Assembly: GCA_030765065.1 (NCBI GenBank)
Contig: CM060980.1
Coordinates: 62,914,364-62,978,363 of the forward strand
Length of the DNA: 64,000 nt
Source of the DNA: Deroplatys truncata
Lineage: Eukaryota > Arthropoda > Insecta > Mantodea > Mantidae
Reading direction: 5' to 3'
Shown here: in pieces, positions 34,310 to 46,896 of the stretch
Numbering within the stretch: the first letter of the stretch is position 1
How the letters are laid out: each line of letters opens with the position of its first letter
Notes under the pieces: generated by a model
Seen by the model: only the letters and a program-made list of their open reading frames with translations
Database searches by the model: none
What the model was told of the DNA's origin: nothing
Program-made: the position numbers and the translations under genes

Positions 34310-35262
34310 AAGTTGATGACATAGATGCGGTTTTAAAACAATATTACATCAATAATTGTGTTGCATAATGCATACGTTACATACAATGTATCGAAATTTC
34401 CTATCCATTCCATTGGATTTCCGTTTTGCCATTTCTTAGCAAATTTTTAAAATTATTTGTGATCCTTATACTAATATCTCCTTCAAGAGCAAACTTGTTA
34501 GTGCTCATTTAAGTATGCAGCAGAAGTAGGAGGTAAACTGTGCAGCGTTAGAAAGAAATCCTGACGTTAACGTTAATCTATAAATAAAATTTAAATCCTG
34601 ACGTTAAACTTTGTGATCTGTAAATGAACAGTTTCAAGGTAATAACGTGGTGCTTCCTGAAGTAAGTACATGCTAGTAAACGCTTTCAAATTTTGCCCAA
34701 TAACATCTGTAGACGTGAAAATATCCTTCATATCCTAAAAATTTGGATTAACCGATAAAAACCATTGACTTATACCTGAGCATTTGGATAAAATGAACAT
34801 TGTATACTGCAATTTAAACGACCGGAATTATGTCTTAAGGAAGAATGTAAATTGAAAGTACCCAAAGTACAAGCTTAAAGTTGACGGTTATAGTACTTGA
34901 TAAGTGTGGATATTTTCGAAGTTTTGGAGCATATTTTAACGATTCTGGCAGTACAAATGCATGCATATTTTAGATATAAATAGTGCACATAAATCCAATG
35001 TTTTCTCATTACAATATATAGAGCGCGCACACAAATGTTTTCTTAAAATACCTTTCTATTTATGTATGCAGGAATAACAAACGTATGCTTCCAATGGAAT
35101 CGATGTATAAGATATTTAAATCCATTAGCATAATTTTATACCTCACAATTTTTGCGAGTGTATAATAATTATATATTTACATCATTTATATATAAAGGAA
35201 CCGGCCTTAGGTTTGTATCGGCTGCAATGACACAAGAAAACTAGAGCAAGAATTTTCAAATT
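34310..35262. other. Intergenic, nothing recognised
   Basis: AT-rich. 'tcctgacgttaa' occurs twice about 38 bp apart (34559 and 34597). No gene was seen. Confidence 0.45.
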
Positions 35263-35267
35263 TTTTT

Positions 35268-36090
35268 TTACTTTCTCTACCACGCACAGCAAATGGGGGA
35301 AGTGTTGTATTTCACCCAAACATTCGATATCGAGATTTCACTAGAAATAATATTTTGAGGCCCCTGATAACAAAGTATCAAAGTATTTTTAGAAAAAGAT
35401 CTGTGTGTGTATACACGAACATCATAACTCAAAAAGCAAAAAGCCGAATAAACATCAAACTTGGAAAGAAAGTCCAGTAACTTCCAAAGATGCGACACGA
35501 AGATTTTACAGAAAATTTACCCGCAACTACCCTTTACATGGAACATTTTTCGTAATTTGAAATTTTCTCAAAATGGCTCTTAACGATTCTGGTTGACATA
35601 TCATATATAAAAGATACTTACATGACAAATAAAGGTAGAACATGAAGTTTTTGGGAATAGCCTGTCCTTTTCATTCGAAAGGAATGTTGTAGAATCTTGT
35701 ATAAGTGGTAAACGTTAAACGATAGACGAAAACGTACTGCACAACGCACCGTAAAACGAAAACGTACGTTTTAAACGTACTTTAAAACGCATAATTTACT
35801 TCAATTAACTTGCTTTTTGGCATATCCCTGTTCGAGATATCCATTATTCAATAGTTTTTTATTCTTTTCAAGTCCGTCGATTTTCAGTTATTTCTCGTGA
35901 GTTATGGAATTTTAAGGTCATCGCTGTTCCCTTTGTATCTATAGCGAAATGTGTAATGTATCTATTTCTTAAAGGTTTATGCAGATTATAACGAGATGGA
36001 TAGAAAAATTAGATTTCACAAGAATAGTTTGCAAACCCACTAATAAACGATACAGGACAGAGAAAGTTATGTGAATGCAATACATAAGAT
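35268..36090 (-). repeat. Family A, full-length copy
   Basis: From actttctctaccacgcacag to 'gagaaagttatgtgaatgc' and 'atacataagatt'. A local 'aaaacgtac' duplication occurs at 35727-35790. Confidence 0.8.
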
Positions 36091-36091
36091 T

Positions 36092-36855
36092 TTTTTCACG
36101 CTAGATACTTCCGATTGAGGATAAGTGGGCGTTTGGGCACATCCGCGAGGGAGCCGCTTTTATTGCTCTTCTCTAGCTATCGGATCCGACTGTACTCTTT
36201 GAGAGTCAGCCCACTGCTGATGACGGTAGTCTAGAGTTACCCATTTCCGGAACTCGCGCGGCGAGGCTTCTAACCGATTAGCTCCTACTAAAATGAGGTT
36301 ATAGATTCGTGGGAGTTCCCTGTGGTGTACAAACCGCTATCATCTTGACGTCCAAAACCACAGCTCCCTGACTGGCTCGGAAATGACAATAGCGTAATTG
36401 AACGACATATCATTATCGGGCCGAAAATGCATCGATAATAATTGCTGTCATGCTGTGTGTATGACAACATGGGCCTCCAACTTCACATCATGTAGGTGTT
36501 TTGTTTATTAAAAAAACTTTCATCTTGTTCCTAGGAGCGCAGGGGGAATTCTGAATTGTTTGTGCAAGTATTGCGGTTTCTTAGAAATAGGAGTATTTAT
36601 TAGGCAATGTACTTTAATGATTTCGTTTTTGCGATAATAGGAGTCTACAGCTGCTATTACAAATATAATTGTATTATAATAACTTTTTGTTTATTTAATA
36701 TCTTCAAAACATCTACAGGGAGAGCCAAGACTACGGATGCGCGGTGTTTTTCCTGTCCGCGTCCTCGGCGCTCGTTGGCGTCTGCCGCTATCGTAGAAAG
36801 GCGCGGATGAAAGTATACAGCATTTTTAAAACTACTTTTAAAGGCTTTACTTAAT
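36092..36855. other. Intergenic, mixed composition, nothing recognised
   Basis: Contains two GC-richer patches (36100-36480 and 36715-36810). The second may belong to the decayed transposon that follows. Confidence 0.35.
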
Positions 36856-36859
36856 AACT

Positions 36860-37135
36860 TTATGAAAGTGTGTTTGAGAATAGAATTATTAGTGGACATT
36901 TGTGGCCTCCTCAGTCCCCCGACCTAACCTCCTGCAATTTCTATCTCTAGGGTAACTTAAAACAAAGTGTACAAGACTAACCCACACACTCTGAAAGAAC
37001 TAAAACAAAATATCCGCCAGGAAATTGCCAGCATTTCTCAACGTGAACTACGCGAGTGATGGATAGTTTCCCAAAGAGGTACTAAAAATGAATGGACAAC
37101 GACGGTGGACAGTTTGAGCATCTCCTTGGATTATT
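36860..37135 (+). pseudogene. Tc1/mariner transposase C-terminal remnant
   Basis: The plus-strand translation gives 'FENRIISGHLWPPQSPDLTS' followed by CNFYL and a stop, then, after a frame change, 'YKTNPHTLKELKQNIRQEIA' and 'DGGQFEHLL'. This matches the region around and after the third catalytic Asp of insect Tc1/mariner transposases, with Asn in the catalytic position. The upstream two thirds of the enzyme are not recognisable. It is a dead fragment, and a different subfamily from 29711. Confidence 0.7.
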
Positions 37136-37139
37136 CTGC

Positions 37140-38345
37140 TTTAGTTTGTTAAAACATTCAACGCAATTCCTTTTAGGGTTTATTTGTAGAATGCTTCAGT
37201 GTTTCACTTTTGTCACTCGCCAAGTTAACAACACTTGCAGAAGCAGGTATGTTTATCGCGTTACTGAATGCTGTATGCGTGATGTATGAATGCAGAAGAG
37301 AGGTGGACGAAACCACACTAAATGAAACGGAAGCTACAACCTTCTTTATCATATTAATCAAAAGTTTGAAACTATGTTTGATTAACACACTTCTTGAAAA
37401 CCTACAGATAATCGCGCGTGTTTAAGGTGCATATGTTTTGGTGTGCTTTGGTTTCCCGCGTATCGTGGGCTAGTTAAAATCTTGTGTTTACACCTGAGAT
37501 GATTTGAATTCTAAGATCAGGTTGGTTCTAAGAGTTGAAGAAATTCAAACCGAGAACATCCGTAAAAACATAAATAAATAAAAACAATTAAAATTCTCTA
37601 TCTTTATGCAAAATGCAAAATTAAGAGCGAGAAAGCACTGTGAAATAATATAGAATAAAACCAAGGAGAAGAAGAAAACTTTTGAACAAAACCCTTTGGA
37701 TAAAATCACATCAAGAGAAACCAAGAAAGAATAATTGTAAATAACCTGAAGTTTTATTTATAATAATGTGTAGTATATGTAAAAAGAGCATAATTTATTT
37801 GCAGTGTGATAGCAAAGAAAATCTAAATAGTTAATGCGCAGGGAGAAGGGATAGTGTTGTTGGAAAGTGATTCAGACAAAGTACTATAACGTTACGTAAA
37901 CAATATGAAACAATGGAATAATGAGTGGTAATTAAGAAGAATTAACGTAGAGGAGGAGAAGAGTCGCCATTAAACTCGCGTAGGTAGCAGACGCGATTAA
38001 GCAGTTTTCTTTCAAATTTAGAAGCGAGGGAGTAAATTATTCCTCTTGTAAGAGTTAGTCAATCTGGGATTAGTTCCGAGGGCACCATATTTGCCTCAAC
38101 TCTCGAAGGTACATGTTGATAGAAATTTTATACTCCACGGATTAGCACTAAGAAGATTAATGTTCCTCGAGGAAGAGTAATTGTTGTAACTTTTAAGCGC
38201 AGAGATTAATTTATTCTCACCTCTGCTAAAATAGGAGCGACGCAACATAGACTAAGAAAAGCATTTAGGCGACAGGAGTTAGCTTTGAAAGAAGCATGCG
38301 CATCGTAAGAGGAGGAAAATTGTGGGGGAAGTAATTGGTGTGTTT
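37140..38345. other. Intergenic, nothing recognised
   Basis: AT-rich. The open frames at 37092-37425 overlap on both strands without known motifs. Confidence 0.45.
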
Positions 38346-38369
38346 GTAAATTTCTGTAGCCTCACTGTA

Positions 38370-39200
38370 CAAACTGGGAAAATACTGCTCGGTTGTAGCT
38401 AAAACCTTTGTTTGATCATACTCCATACAGTGGTCGTCCAGATATGAAAGATGTTTTGCTAACAGCAGACCTCTATTTGTCCTAGGCGGCAGTTTCTTTT
38501 ATGTTCGGTTTATAGCTGTGTTATACTTTGCTTTGTTGTGCGAATATATACTGGTCCATATGTGCAAGGAATGTTGTAAACACCGGATTTATAAAATGGG
38601 TCAAACGGGGCTTTCCCTGATTTGGGAATCTGGTTTATCTTTGTGGTTGGCATGTATACCTTTTTGATTTGTCGTTTTTATAAAATGCTTCCAATGCAAT
38701 GTGTTGCATTATTTGTATAGGGCAAAAAACACTTTTTATAAGTGGAGTCGACCCTTATTCGCCTTTTATCCTTTCTGGGACGTGATGCCCTATCAATATC
38801 TTTCTTCGAGTACCTCCAGTCTTCGGGTGATCTAAGGATTTCTAGGTTCCAGTTCCTCATGTGGCCATATAGCGAAAACGTCGTCAATATATCGTACGCC
38901 ACAAGCCGAATTTTTAGTCGCAGTTGTCAGTGCATGTTTTTCGAACTATTCCACGTAAAAATTAGCCATCCCTGCTCCAAGAATATTGCCCATGGCAATT
39001 CCATCTTTTTCTTCATAGTTCGTGTTACTCCATTGGAAATCCTTCGCAGTAAGAATGTTTGAAGATTTCGCTGATATCTTGTAGAAAAAGCTCATTGATG
39101 AGTTCTAAGACGTCTTCGACTGGTACCATAGTAAATAGCGACGCGATGTCAGAGCTCACAAGAATATATAACGGATCACATGTCAAGTTGCGTAGAATTT
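38370..39200 (-). pseudogene. Penelope-like element: reverse transcriptase and GIY-YIG remnant
   Basis: On the minus strand the RT domain reads 'SSDIASLFTMVPVEDVLELI' (near 39160-39100), 'DGIAMGNILGAGMANFYV' (near 39010-38955) and VRYIDDVFAIWPHE (near 38902-38861), with the catalytic Asp pair in YIDD intact. Downstream, near 38578-38400, 'YNIPCTYGPVYI' and 'EHKRNCRLGQIEV' match the C-terminal GIY-YIG endonuclease of Penelope-like elements; the usual YIG glycine is Arg and stops are present. Frames shift between the blocks. Such elements copy RNA at nicked targets using the GIY-YIG nuclease. The copy is 5'-truncated at about 39200, where a CA run begins. Confidence 0.75.
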
Positions 39201-39239
39201 ACACACACACACACCAATAACTTTAAAAGACGAAGGATT

Positions 39240-39936
39240 TAAACTTAACTCAAGCATTCCAGAAGTTTGGCGTACTAGTTCCGTGGCTGCGATAATCGCA
39301 GTAACAGTGCATCAGGAAGTACGTAAGGTCCAATTAAAAAATCTTTGACAATACAAGCCCGCATATTCACAGCAAACTGCTGTTGATAGGATCAACACAT
39401 CAGTCGGTGTGGATTTTCGTAAACCCATACGTGGCAATTCCTACTGCTGAACATGCCCACTCTTAAAAACTTGGCCTCGTCTGTAAACAACACCAAAGTA
39501 GTACAATTCTGGTTTTCTGTACATTGCTATAGGAACCAATTTGCGAGCTCCACTCGAAATGGGAAGTCCGCTGGCTGCAATGACGGCACCTTCTGTGGAT
39601 GATGTGGGTACAATTGCTGTTCATATACGACTCTCAAAACAGTTGACTGGCTTGTGTTCAGAGCTCATGCAACGCGCTGACTACGCAGGATTGCGCGTGT
39701 AACACATTCTCTTCCAGATCGGGTGTTCTAGCAACCTCGCAAGGCCATCGTCTTTCATTCCAGCACGGAAGGATCCAGTTTCTAGTAGTCGCCTGTGTAC
39801 AGATACAAAAATACTGTGATGTAGTTGCAGTCGATGCAGGAACAGCTCAGCATAGCGTCGTTGTGTCGCTCTTATGTTGCATTCACCCATACACGAGGTA
39901 CATATCGGCCAACTCTGGATCAGTAAACCTATCCAT
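39240..39936 (-). pseudogene. Tc1/mariner transposase N-terminal two thirds, decayed
   Basis: The frame begins on the minus strand at 39936 with MDRFTDPELADMYLVYGECN, the start typical of the same broad transposase group as 29877 (a helix-turn-helix DNA-binding region). It continues with 'AELFLHRLQLHHSIFVSVHR', and later 'FPFRVEFANWFL' and LFTDEAKF, where the first catalytic Asp is kept. 'VNMRACIVKDFLIGPYVLPD' follows near 39315. Several stops and frame shifts occur. The part with the second and third catalytic residues is missing. Terminal repeats were not found. Confidence 0.75.
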
Positions 39937-40338
39937 ACTGCTGTGTATCACTGTTATTGCACAACTAACACTGCCGGAAAAAACAAAGCCCTGGACAAAA
40001 CCGAGCAGTACTGAATGTAAACTTGAGGGCAACGAGTTAAAGAAAGCGTTACTGTTGTCAACGTAAGTACCGTGAGCGAATGGAAATAATTTGTTTACAA
40101 ACAAGACACAGCGCATACCGTCGACATCTGCACCGTTTGCACTATTTTCAGTGCAGTATAGGCATAAGCTAATTGGAGCAAGAAACCAAACGAAATGCAA
40201 TTACTCTAGAACGAGCCGCCTCCGGCCATAGGTCCCTTATCTAAAATACTCGGAAGGTGTCCTTGAACAACCTCTAAAAGTTTGTTGGCGCGTTCTGGTT
40301 CACCGTGTATATACGGGCTCTATTTTAGCATGTTTTTA

Positions 40339-40339
40339 G

Positions 40340-40377
<38 letters not shown>
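40339..40377 (+). repeat. (GA)n microsatellite
   Basis: A GA run with one AT interruption; the arginine/glutamate open frame through it is an artefact. Confidence 0.9.
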
Positions 40378-40599
40378 AGCGACGCGACAATGACGAGGTC
40401 TCAGAATGTGTGCTTTTCAGACAAGGATGAAATGTCAGATCAAAGTATATTAACCTGCAGTTCACTCAAAACAGTTTAGAAATTTTAGAACACAAAACTA
40501 TAGACACCGGCTGTGAGTACGTATATATTAAACTTGGTATTTTAAGTTTAGTATCTTCCAAAGATACAACACGAAGGAAGGGGGCCTCAGCAGTCCCTC

Positions 40600-40985
40600 C
40601 AAGAACCAGGGAGAAATCTTTCCATAAGTAACGCAAATTTCACTGACCTGCCGCAACACACCAACCGCCGTCGCCTAGTTCTACAACCCTGAAACTTACG
40701 AGACGAAGCAATGAAAATAAATGATGGGGACAGGAAATTCATGGTAGAAGAGAACCACTCCAGCACTCGTCTACCGACCCAGGGAAACCACGAAAAAAAA
40801 CCACGGTCAGAGTGGCCGGCCCGAAAGGAATCTTACTCAGACCCCCCCCCCCCCATTGTGAGCCTCACACACGAGAAAACCTACGGTCAGAGTGACCGGC
40901 CTGAAGGGAATCTTACCCGGGACCCCCCGAACGTGAGCCTAACACGTTACCGCGGAGCCATCTCGCTCGGTCTTACAGACTCAAA
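40600..40985 (-). repeat. SINE-C copy with duplicated head region
   Basis: Related to 54640-55232: shared 'aaatgatggggacaggaaat', 'ccgtcgcctagttctac' and 'ttaccgcggagccatct'. The block 'cggtcagagtg.ccggcc.gaa.ggaatctta' occurs twice (near 40803 and 40883), so the tRNA-like head region is partly duplicated. A run of C lies at 40844-40854. Confidence 0.65.
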
Positions 40986-40999
40986 GGACTAAGTGATAT

Positions 41000-41204
41000 T
41001 GGACGCCCTAGGAGGAGATGGAGGGACCAATTTCATTAGAAAATACGTAAAAAGTATAGACGAAACAGGCTTAAAGGCCTAATTCATTTGTATATGATGG
41101 CAACGTCAGTGTCGCGAATGTATCTCCTTTCGATTCTTGGTAACAGAGGGAGCCTGAGACGAGCTCTGCTCACCTATCTGTACGCACTTTAGAATAGGGA
41201 AAAC

Positions 41205-41251
<47 letters not shown>

Positions 41252-42540
41252 GAAAAGGCTGGCGCTCTGTTGAGTTACAACAAAACTTCAACGCTCGAAA
41301 ACAGCCCTGAATATCACGTTTCAAATCCTTAGAAGCACTAATTTCAGACCTACGCGTGGAACCCGAACGAAATCCCAGTTTCATAGCAAAGTGGAGAGTT
41401 AAGTGTTACTGATTTTATTTGCAGCTGCTGAGCTGTGTGATTTAAGATGACTGCATGTTATGAGACAGGTACCATATTCCGATTTAGTGAAATGAAGCAC
41501 AGAAGAAAAGATTACGAATTGAAAGTTAAATCGCAAAATTTTCAAAAATCTCTTAGGTAAGTTTTACGTTTTTCATTGCTATGAGCAGAATGAAGGATTA
41601 AGGAGTATCACGGCGTAGTGACGTGATAAATGTGCGATACAAATTAATTTTTTACGCCAAATCTAGTGCTCAAAGTTTCTAAGATAATATTTCGTTTAGA
41701 ATCGCCACGTAAGGAATAGAGATCTACGTCCTTCTCACCCTGTGTATAGATACCGAGTTTACTAATAGGATTTAAAACTGTTCATTTTAGAATAATTTTG
41801 AATGCTTTCATGTGTAGGAAAATCGTATTTCAGTTAAAAATACTGAAAGTTTAATCGAAATACGAGTAAATTAAGGGGTATGGAATTACTAATCAGATTA
41901 AACAGCGCACACTATTTCAAAATTAGAGATAACGATGGATTCAACAATGCAATTAAGTCTTCATTTGTGATTTTGTGGTTCCAGTAGTAGTTAGAAAGTT
42001 TGGATTATCAGCAGCACTGTGCACAGCTGGCTGCGCAAATTTCCAGTATGATTACACCTAAAGGCGATGTCTGCATGTATGGTAACTTTTTTTGTGGATT
42101 CTGGCACGTGCATGTTCAGACTGCAGCCGACTTTCTTTCTGACTAAGGTTAAACTGCGGTCCTTAATAATGTGTGTTCAATAAAACATGATTTTCCTTGT
42201 GTGAAATCTGTTATACCCCACGCAGGCTTTTTGAATGATACTACATACTGGGCTTGTTTCCTGTTACTATAGGTTTATCGATTTAGTGTGCGGTTTTGGC
42301 ACAGTTTTTATCCCTTGCGGCTGAAGATTTATCGTTTAATAAAAGCGGTACTTTGTTTCTTGATGGCAATACATGCAGTTCAGCTCGTTATATGGTGGGT
42401 GTGTAAACTTTCTTAAAGTTATTGTTAGTAAAATAAAACTTGAATTTAAAGCCTTGTTTAAGAATACTTTAAAACTACTTATAGTTTTAATAGGGTCTTA
42501 GCCCCGACGCCTTTCTAAATAACATAAATTTACCTCCTAT
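41000..42540. other. Intergenic with (GA)n at 41210-41249
   Basis: A long GA run lies at about 41210-41249. No gene or shared repeat was seen in the rest. Confidence 0.55.
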
Positions 42541-42678
42541 TTTTACTTTGTCTACTATTTACCTGTAGTATGTACAGAAATTATTGGATATCAAGATCTC
42601 GCTGGAAATACGTAGTTTGGAGGGGAACCCAAAAAAGGCATTTAAAAGATGAGAGAGAGAGAGAGAGAGTGTGTGTGT

Positions 42679-42732
<54 letters not shown>

Positions 42733-42790
42733 AGCGTAACTCAAAAACGGAAGCCTGTTAATTATTAAGTTACTATCAACTTTGGTTTCA
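42541..42790 (-). repeat. Family A fragment with GA/GT microsatellite
   Basis: Begins tactttgtctactatttacc (terminus) and includes 'ggatatcaagatctcgctgg'. Its GT-rich middle has expanded into GA-GT-GA runs at about 42652-42730. Confidence 0.65.
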
Positions 42791-42791
42791 A

Positions 42792-43129
42792 TTGAATTAA
42801 ATCATCTTCCACAAGGTAATAGGCCTGTTGACCTGTTCGGTCCTCAGTTCAACGTAACGCCCCATCTTGTTCTTGGTCTGCCTACTTGGAGATATCTTCT
42901 AGGTTAATAATTTAATAAAATATTCGGTATTGGATCCTATTTCATCGTTAATATATGTTGGCACCAGTTATTTTATTTACATTTATTTTTAATTTAAATA
43001 TTGTATATATATTCGCGGTTTCTTCATTTCTTTGTTTATCTGGAATTGTATATCCAGCTCCTTGGTTAGGATATTCCCTAAAAGGTTATCCTAATCCTGC
43101 ATAGTGCTGTAACGCGGACAGGGGACATT

Positions 43130-43189
<60 letters not shown>

Positions 43190-43270
43190 GAATATCCTCA
43201 AATCCTGATTTCATAATTTAAATTAAATAAGAAAATAATTTACTATACGTTTTCTATCGTTTACGAGAAT
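42792..43270. repeat. Intergenic with (ATT)n microsatellite
   Basis: ATT repeats lie at about 43130-43190 with one TTT interruption. Nothing else was recognised. Confidence 0.65.
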
Positions 43271-43274
43271 TACC

Positions 43275-43485
43275 GACAAGGGTAGACGAGCTGTTAAACC
43301 ACGGAATTGGGTCCGCGGTTCAAATTCAGCCAGGATCGTCCTCTCTGACTGGTTGTTTTTCTCCAGCTTTTCCTAGTCTTCATAACTAAGAAATGCCGGA
43401 GAATTACCCTAAACTTGATGTGATAGTATTACATCTTAACGCAATTTCAAACTCCGCCAATTTAAGCTGTATTGTATGTAACGAG
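43275..43485 (+). repeat. tRNA-like SINE
   Basis: 'gacgagctgttaaaccacgg' and, about 25 bp on, a B-box-like 'gcggttcaaattcagcc' suggest a tRNA-derived head. The body runs to about 43485. Single copy in the window. Confidence 0.45.
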
Positions 43486-43934
43486 TAATAATTGTACTCC
43501 TTATGTTATTTATTCCCATAATACTTTCTCTATCAGTAACTGCAATGTGTTACACCCGCCCCGAAGAATCGTACAAATTAAATAAAGTAAAAATTCTGTG
43601 AGAAGACGTTTGTGTTTTAGCTGCACAGTGGGATAATGAACTCCAAAGAAGAAAATTGAAGAAACAGTCCCGTAGAATAAACCAACTCTAATTATAGAAC
43701 TGGCTGTCACCGATTCTACCAGCTATGAAGTAGATAAGCCGTTTATGCAGATATAAGACAGCAGAAGTAGCAAAAGAAGGTTTTTGGACTGAAGAAAGTA
43801 TTTTATCTAACTGCCTATTAAAGGGCAATGCAACTTGATACAAAGTGGTTATATATTTTAGCACGATATGTTTCGAAGCGTCTCCTTTGGATTCTTGAAG
43901 TTAATAAAAGAAAATATAATGTATTACATACACA

Positions 43935-44722
43935 TGATTTGCTCTACCTTCTATTATTTATTAAAACCATTTATAAAAACTATTATTATGAAAGCTTATT
44001 TTTCTATGTACTTGGTATTAATCGAGATGAACCTTTGCAGAAGCAGATACATTACACTTTTCGTTATAGATACAAAGGGAATAACGGCAGTCAAATGTTG
44101 AAGAACTTGCCGCTATATGTTGGCCTTAAAATTCCACACTCGTTCCATGCAACCGCGAGTAGCAACTGATGTAGACATGACCTTAAAATAATGATAACGA
44201 ATAGCTCGGAAATGGCTGTTGCCAGAAAAAGGTTAGTTGAAATAAATTGCATGTTTTATAGAGATCTACATATTTTGTGTAGTGCGATCTCGTTTATCGC
44301 TTAATGTTTACCAATTAAACAGGATTGCAAAATTCCTTCCGAATGGAGAAAACTTCACAGGCTATTCCCAGAAAATTCAAGATATAAATTTAATTTATCA
44401 TTTAAGTATCTTAAATACCATCGTTAGAACCCATTTTTCATGAAATAAATTTCAAAGAATGTCCCATGTAAAGAGTTAGGATAGAGGAATTTTCATGAAA
44501 ATCTTCGTGTCGCATCTTTGGAAGATACTGAGCTTAAATACCAAACGTGGTGTTTATCCGACATTTCGTTTTATACACACACACACACACATACACACAC
44601 GCACAGGGACCTTTTTCTAAAATTGCTGTTTTTAATTCAGGGGCCCTAAAATAAGTATCAAATTTTTGGGTGAAATGCAGTGTCTTCTGTACCTGCTGTG
44701 TACGTAGATAAAGTAAAATTTT
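43935..44722 (+). repeat. Family A, near full length
   Basis: Plus orientation: 'tttctatgtacttggtatta', 'cgagatgaacctttgcagaa', 'agatacaaagggaataacgg', 'catgtaaagagttaggatag', 'ggaagatactgagcttaaat', a CA run (44573-44602) and a terminus ending 'gtagataaagtaaaatt'. Confidence 0.75.
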
Positions 44723-45039
44723 ACCTGCTAACTTCTGCAGTATCAATTTTACGGCTTGAAATAACTGTTTTCGCAATAAAAGAAACTAGAAGCTTAACTT
44801 GCCGTGAGTCACTAAAATGCCTACCGGCAAAACCCCTCACGATGGCCGCTAAATCTTACTTATACAATCGCGTAACTGAGCGCTTAAAATAACACACGAA
44901 TAATCACCAGATTAAGTGACCAATTCTCAAGAAAGAATGTCACATGTATGCACAAATGTGTGCACGAACGAATGTCTCTGATTAGATTGCACACCCTTAT
45001 ATTAACACAAGCTCCGCCTACATATTACTCCTCCATATA

Positions 45040-45612
45040 AAATTCGGAAGGAATTTTGTATTAACCTGTATAACTGGTAAACGTTAAGCGATAGACGAAA
45101 ACGCAGTTCACAAAAAATGTAGATATCTTTAAAACACACAATTTATTTCAAATAACCTTCTTTGTGCCACTAGCCATTTCTGAGATATCCGTTATTAATG
45201 TTTCGAATTGTTCATTACTTGCTCATTCTTTAAAGTCCTGTCGATGTTCAGTTATCTCTCTCTCTCTCTCTTACTCACACACACACACACACTGACCTTT
45301 TTCTAAAAAATCTTGTTTATATTCAGGAGGTGTCAAAACATGTATTTCCGTTGAAATCTTAATATCGAATTTTTGGATGGAGTGCAATACCTTCTCTACC
45401 TGCTATGTATGTGACAGAGAAAGTAATAACGAAACATTTTCTAAGTAAAGGGTTGTTTGGGTGGGGGAACTTTCTGTAAGTAGTCATGTCCCATCTGTGG
45501 AAGATGCTGCATTTGGTGTCGATCTGCCTTTACATTTTTGAATTACGGTCCTCTCTGGATGGGATATAATGCTTCCTCTAACTACCATAGGTAAGCGGTG
45601 GAGAAAGTAACA
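45040..45612. repeat. Family A fragments in opposite orientations
   Basis: 45040-45250 is a minus-orientation middle part ('taactggtaaacgttaagcg' to 'tgtcgatgttcagttatct'). After a CT/CA run (45256-45292), 45293-45435 is a plus-orientation tail ending 'gagaaagtaataac', and 45436-45612 a second diverged tail ending 'gtggagaaagtaacac'. Confidence 0.65.
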
Positions 45613-45856
45613 CGTTACTTTAGAAAATAATTATTCTAAAAATGATAAACGAAAAATTAATTTTATGAAAAAGTAATGTTAGGCTTAAGATATGAATACA
45701 CGTTATGTATGTACTATGTGAAATAAAGCAATGTTTTACTAACATCACTGCTTTTAGTTTGCGGAATATTTCACATTCCAAACGCTGATTAAGGACACCA
45801 GGAAGTGATTGCATTTCTGCCATACCGAAGTTATACGTACAATTCAATTTCAGTTT

Positions 45857-46872
45857 TGATGCAGTAATTTGTAGCACAAATTATTTAAATGTAAAGAGTG
45901 ATTATAGTATGAATGTGCATTATTATGTGACATTGATTTGAGATGTTTGTTGATTGTAATTATTGTTGGGAAGTAAGTTTATACTGCCTTACTGAAACTG
46001 ACAATAATAGCGTGCAATAATGCAGCGAGGGGGTGAGCTGTTTATCATTATTGGAAACGAGGAAGTTACGTAATGTTGGCGCGTTTTTCTGTAGAAATTG
46101 CTGGAACATTTCCCTAGAGCATATGTATTCATAATTTTCATTGGATATAAAAATAGACGCTAATGTTGGCGCGTTTTATTAGCCAATTGCAGTTCAGTTA
46201 TAATCTTTAGGCATATCGGGGTGTATGAGTATAAAAGAGCTAGGTTAGAGGTAAAACCCGCCAGTTCATCAAAATTCTTTGTACACTACACTTCGGATTC
46301 CCGTCAGTTCGTCGAAAATATTTGTATGATACACGTCGGCTATCGATTCGCAAGTTACGCGTATAAGAGTTATGAAAAATCTCAAGTATGGTAAAGTTAA
46401 TTATACAAAAGGTTGAAGTACGTGGATTAAAAGTGATCAGTAAGAAGTTGTTATAACAGTTTCAGTTTGGCGAGTGTCTAGATCAATGTGTAAATGTGAT
46501 AGTGACTGTGTTTCGACAATAAAAGTGTAAAACAAATTCCTTCATCAGTGTTATCTTTGGATAAAAGATTCCTTTCCGTTTACACAACCTGTATAAAGAG
46601 AAGTGCTCGACCCAAAAAGATCATAGCTAGCCGGAGGACAGTGAAACAAAATTAAATAAAAATAAAAGTAACATTTTTCAAACAAAAACTAATACTGCCG
46701 CAAATTGCTAACACCAGATGGAGCTACAAACCTAACAAAGAATCACGTCACAAAAATGGCTTCACCACATGAAGTAAACACACATACACAAATAACATTA
46801 TAAATTTACCATCGCAAACTGGCTCCCAAATGTTGGGGCTCAATAAATAAATATAACATAAATACCGCCGCA
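45857..46872 (+). repeat. 5' LTR (LTR1)
   Basis: 1,016 bp. TATAAAAG is at 46230-46237, with an initiator-like CCAGTT at 46261-46266 (TCAGTT in the other two LTRs) and AATAAA at 46518-46523. It is therefore divisible into U3 (about 400 bp), R and U5. It lacks a 30-bp unit found in LTR2 and LTR3 near the start of R. U5 contains two PBS-like relics (see the PBS entry). Confidence 0.9.
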
Positions 46873-46896
46873 AATTGGCACCCAGAACGTGGGGCA
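46820..46896 (+). other. Primer-binding site and an upstream relic
   Basis: TGGCACCCAGAACGTGGGGC (46876-46895), three bases after the LTR end, resembles the complement of the 3' end of insect tRNA-Lys with small changes. A similar tggctcccaaatgttggggc lies inside the LTR at 46820-46839, and a weaker one near 46700 follows 'ctgccgcaaattg'. Confidence 0.6.
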
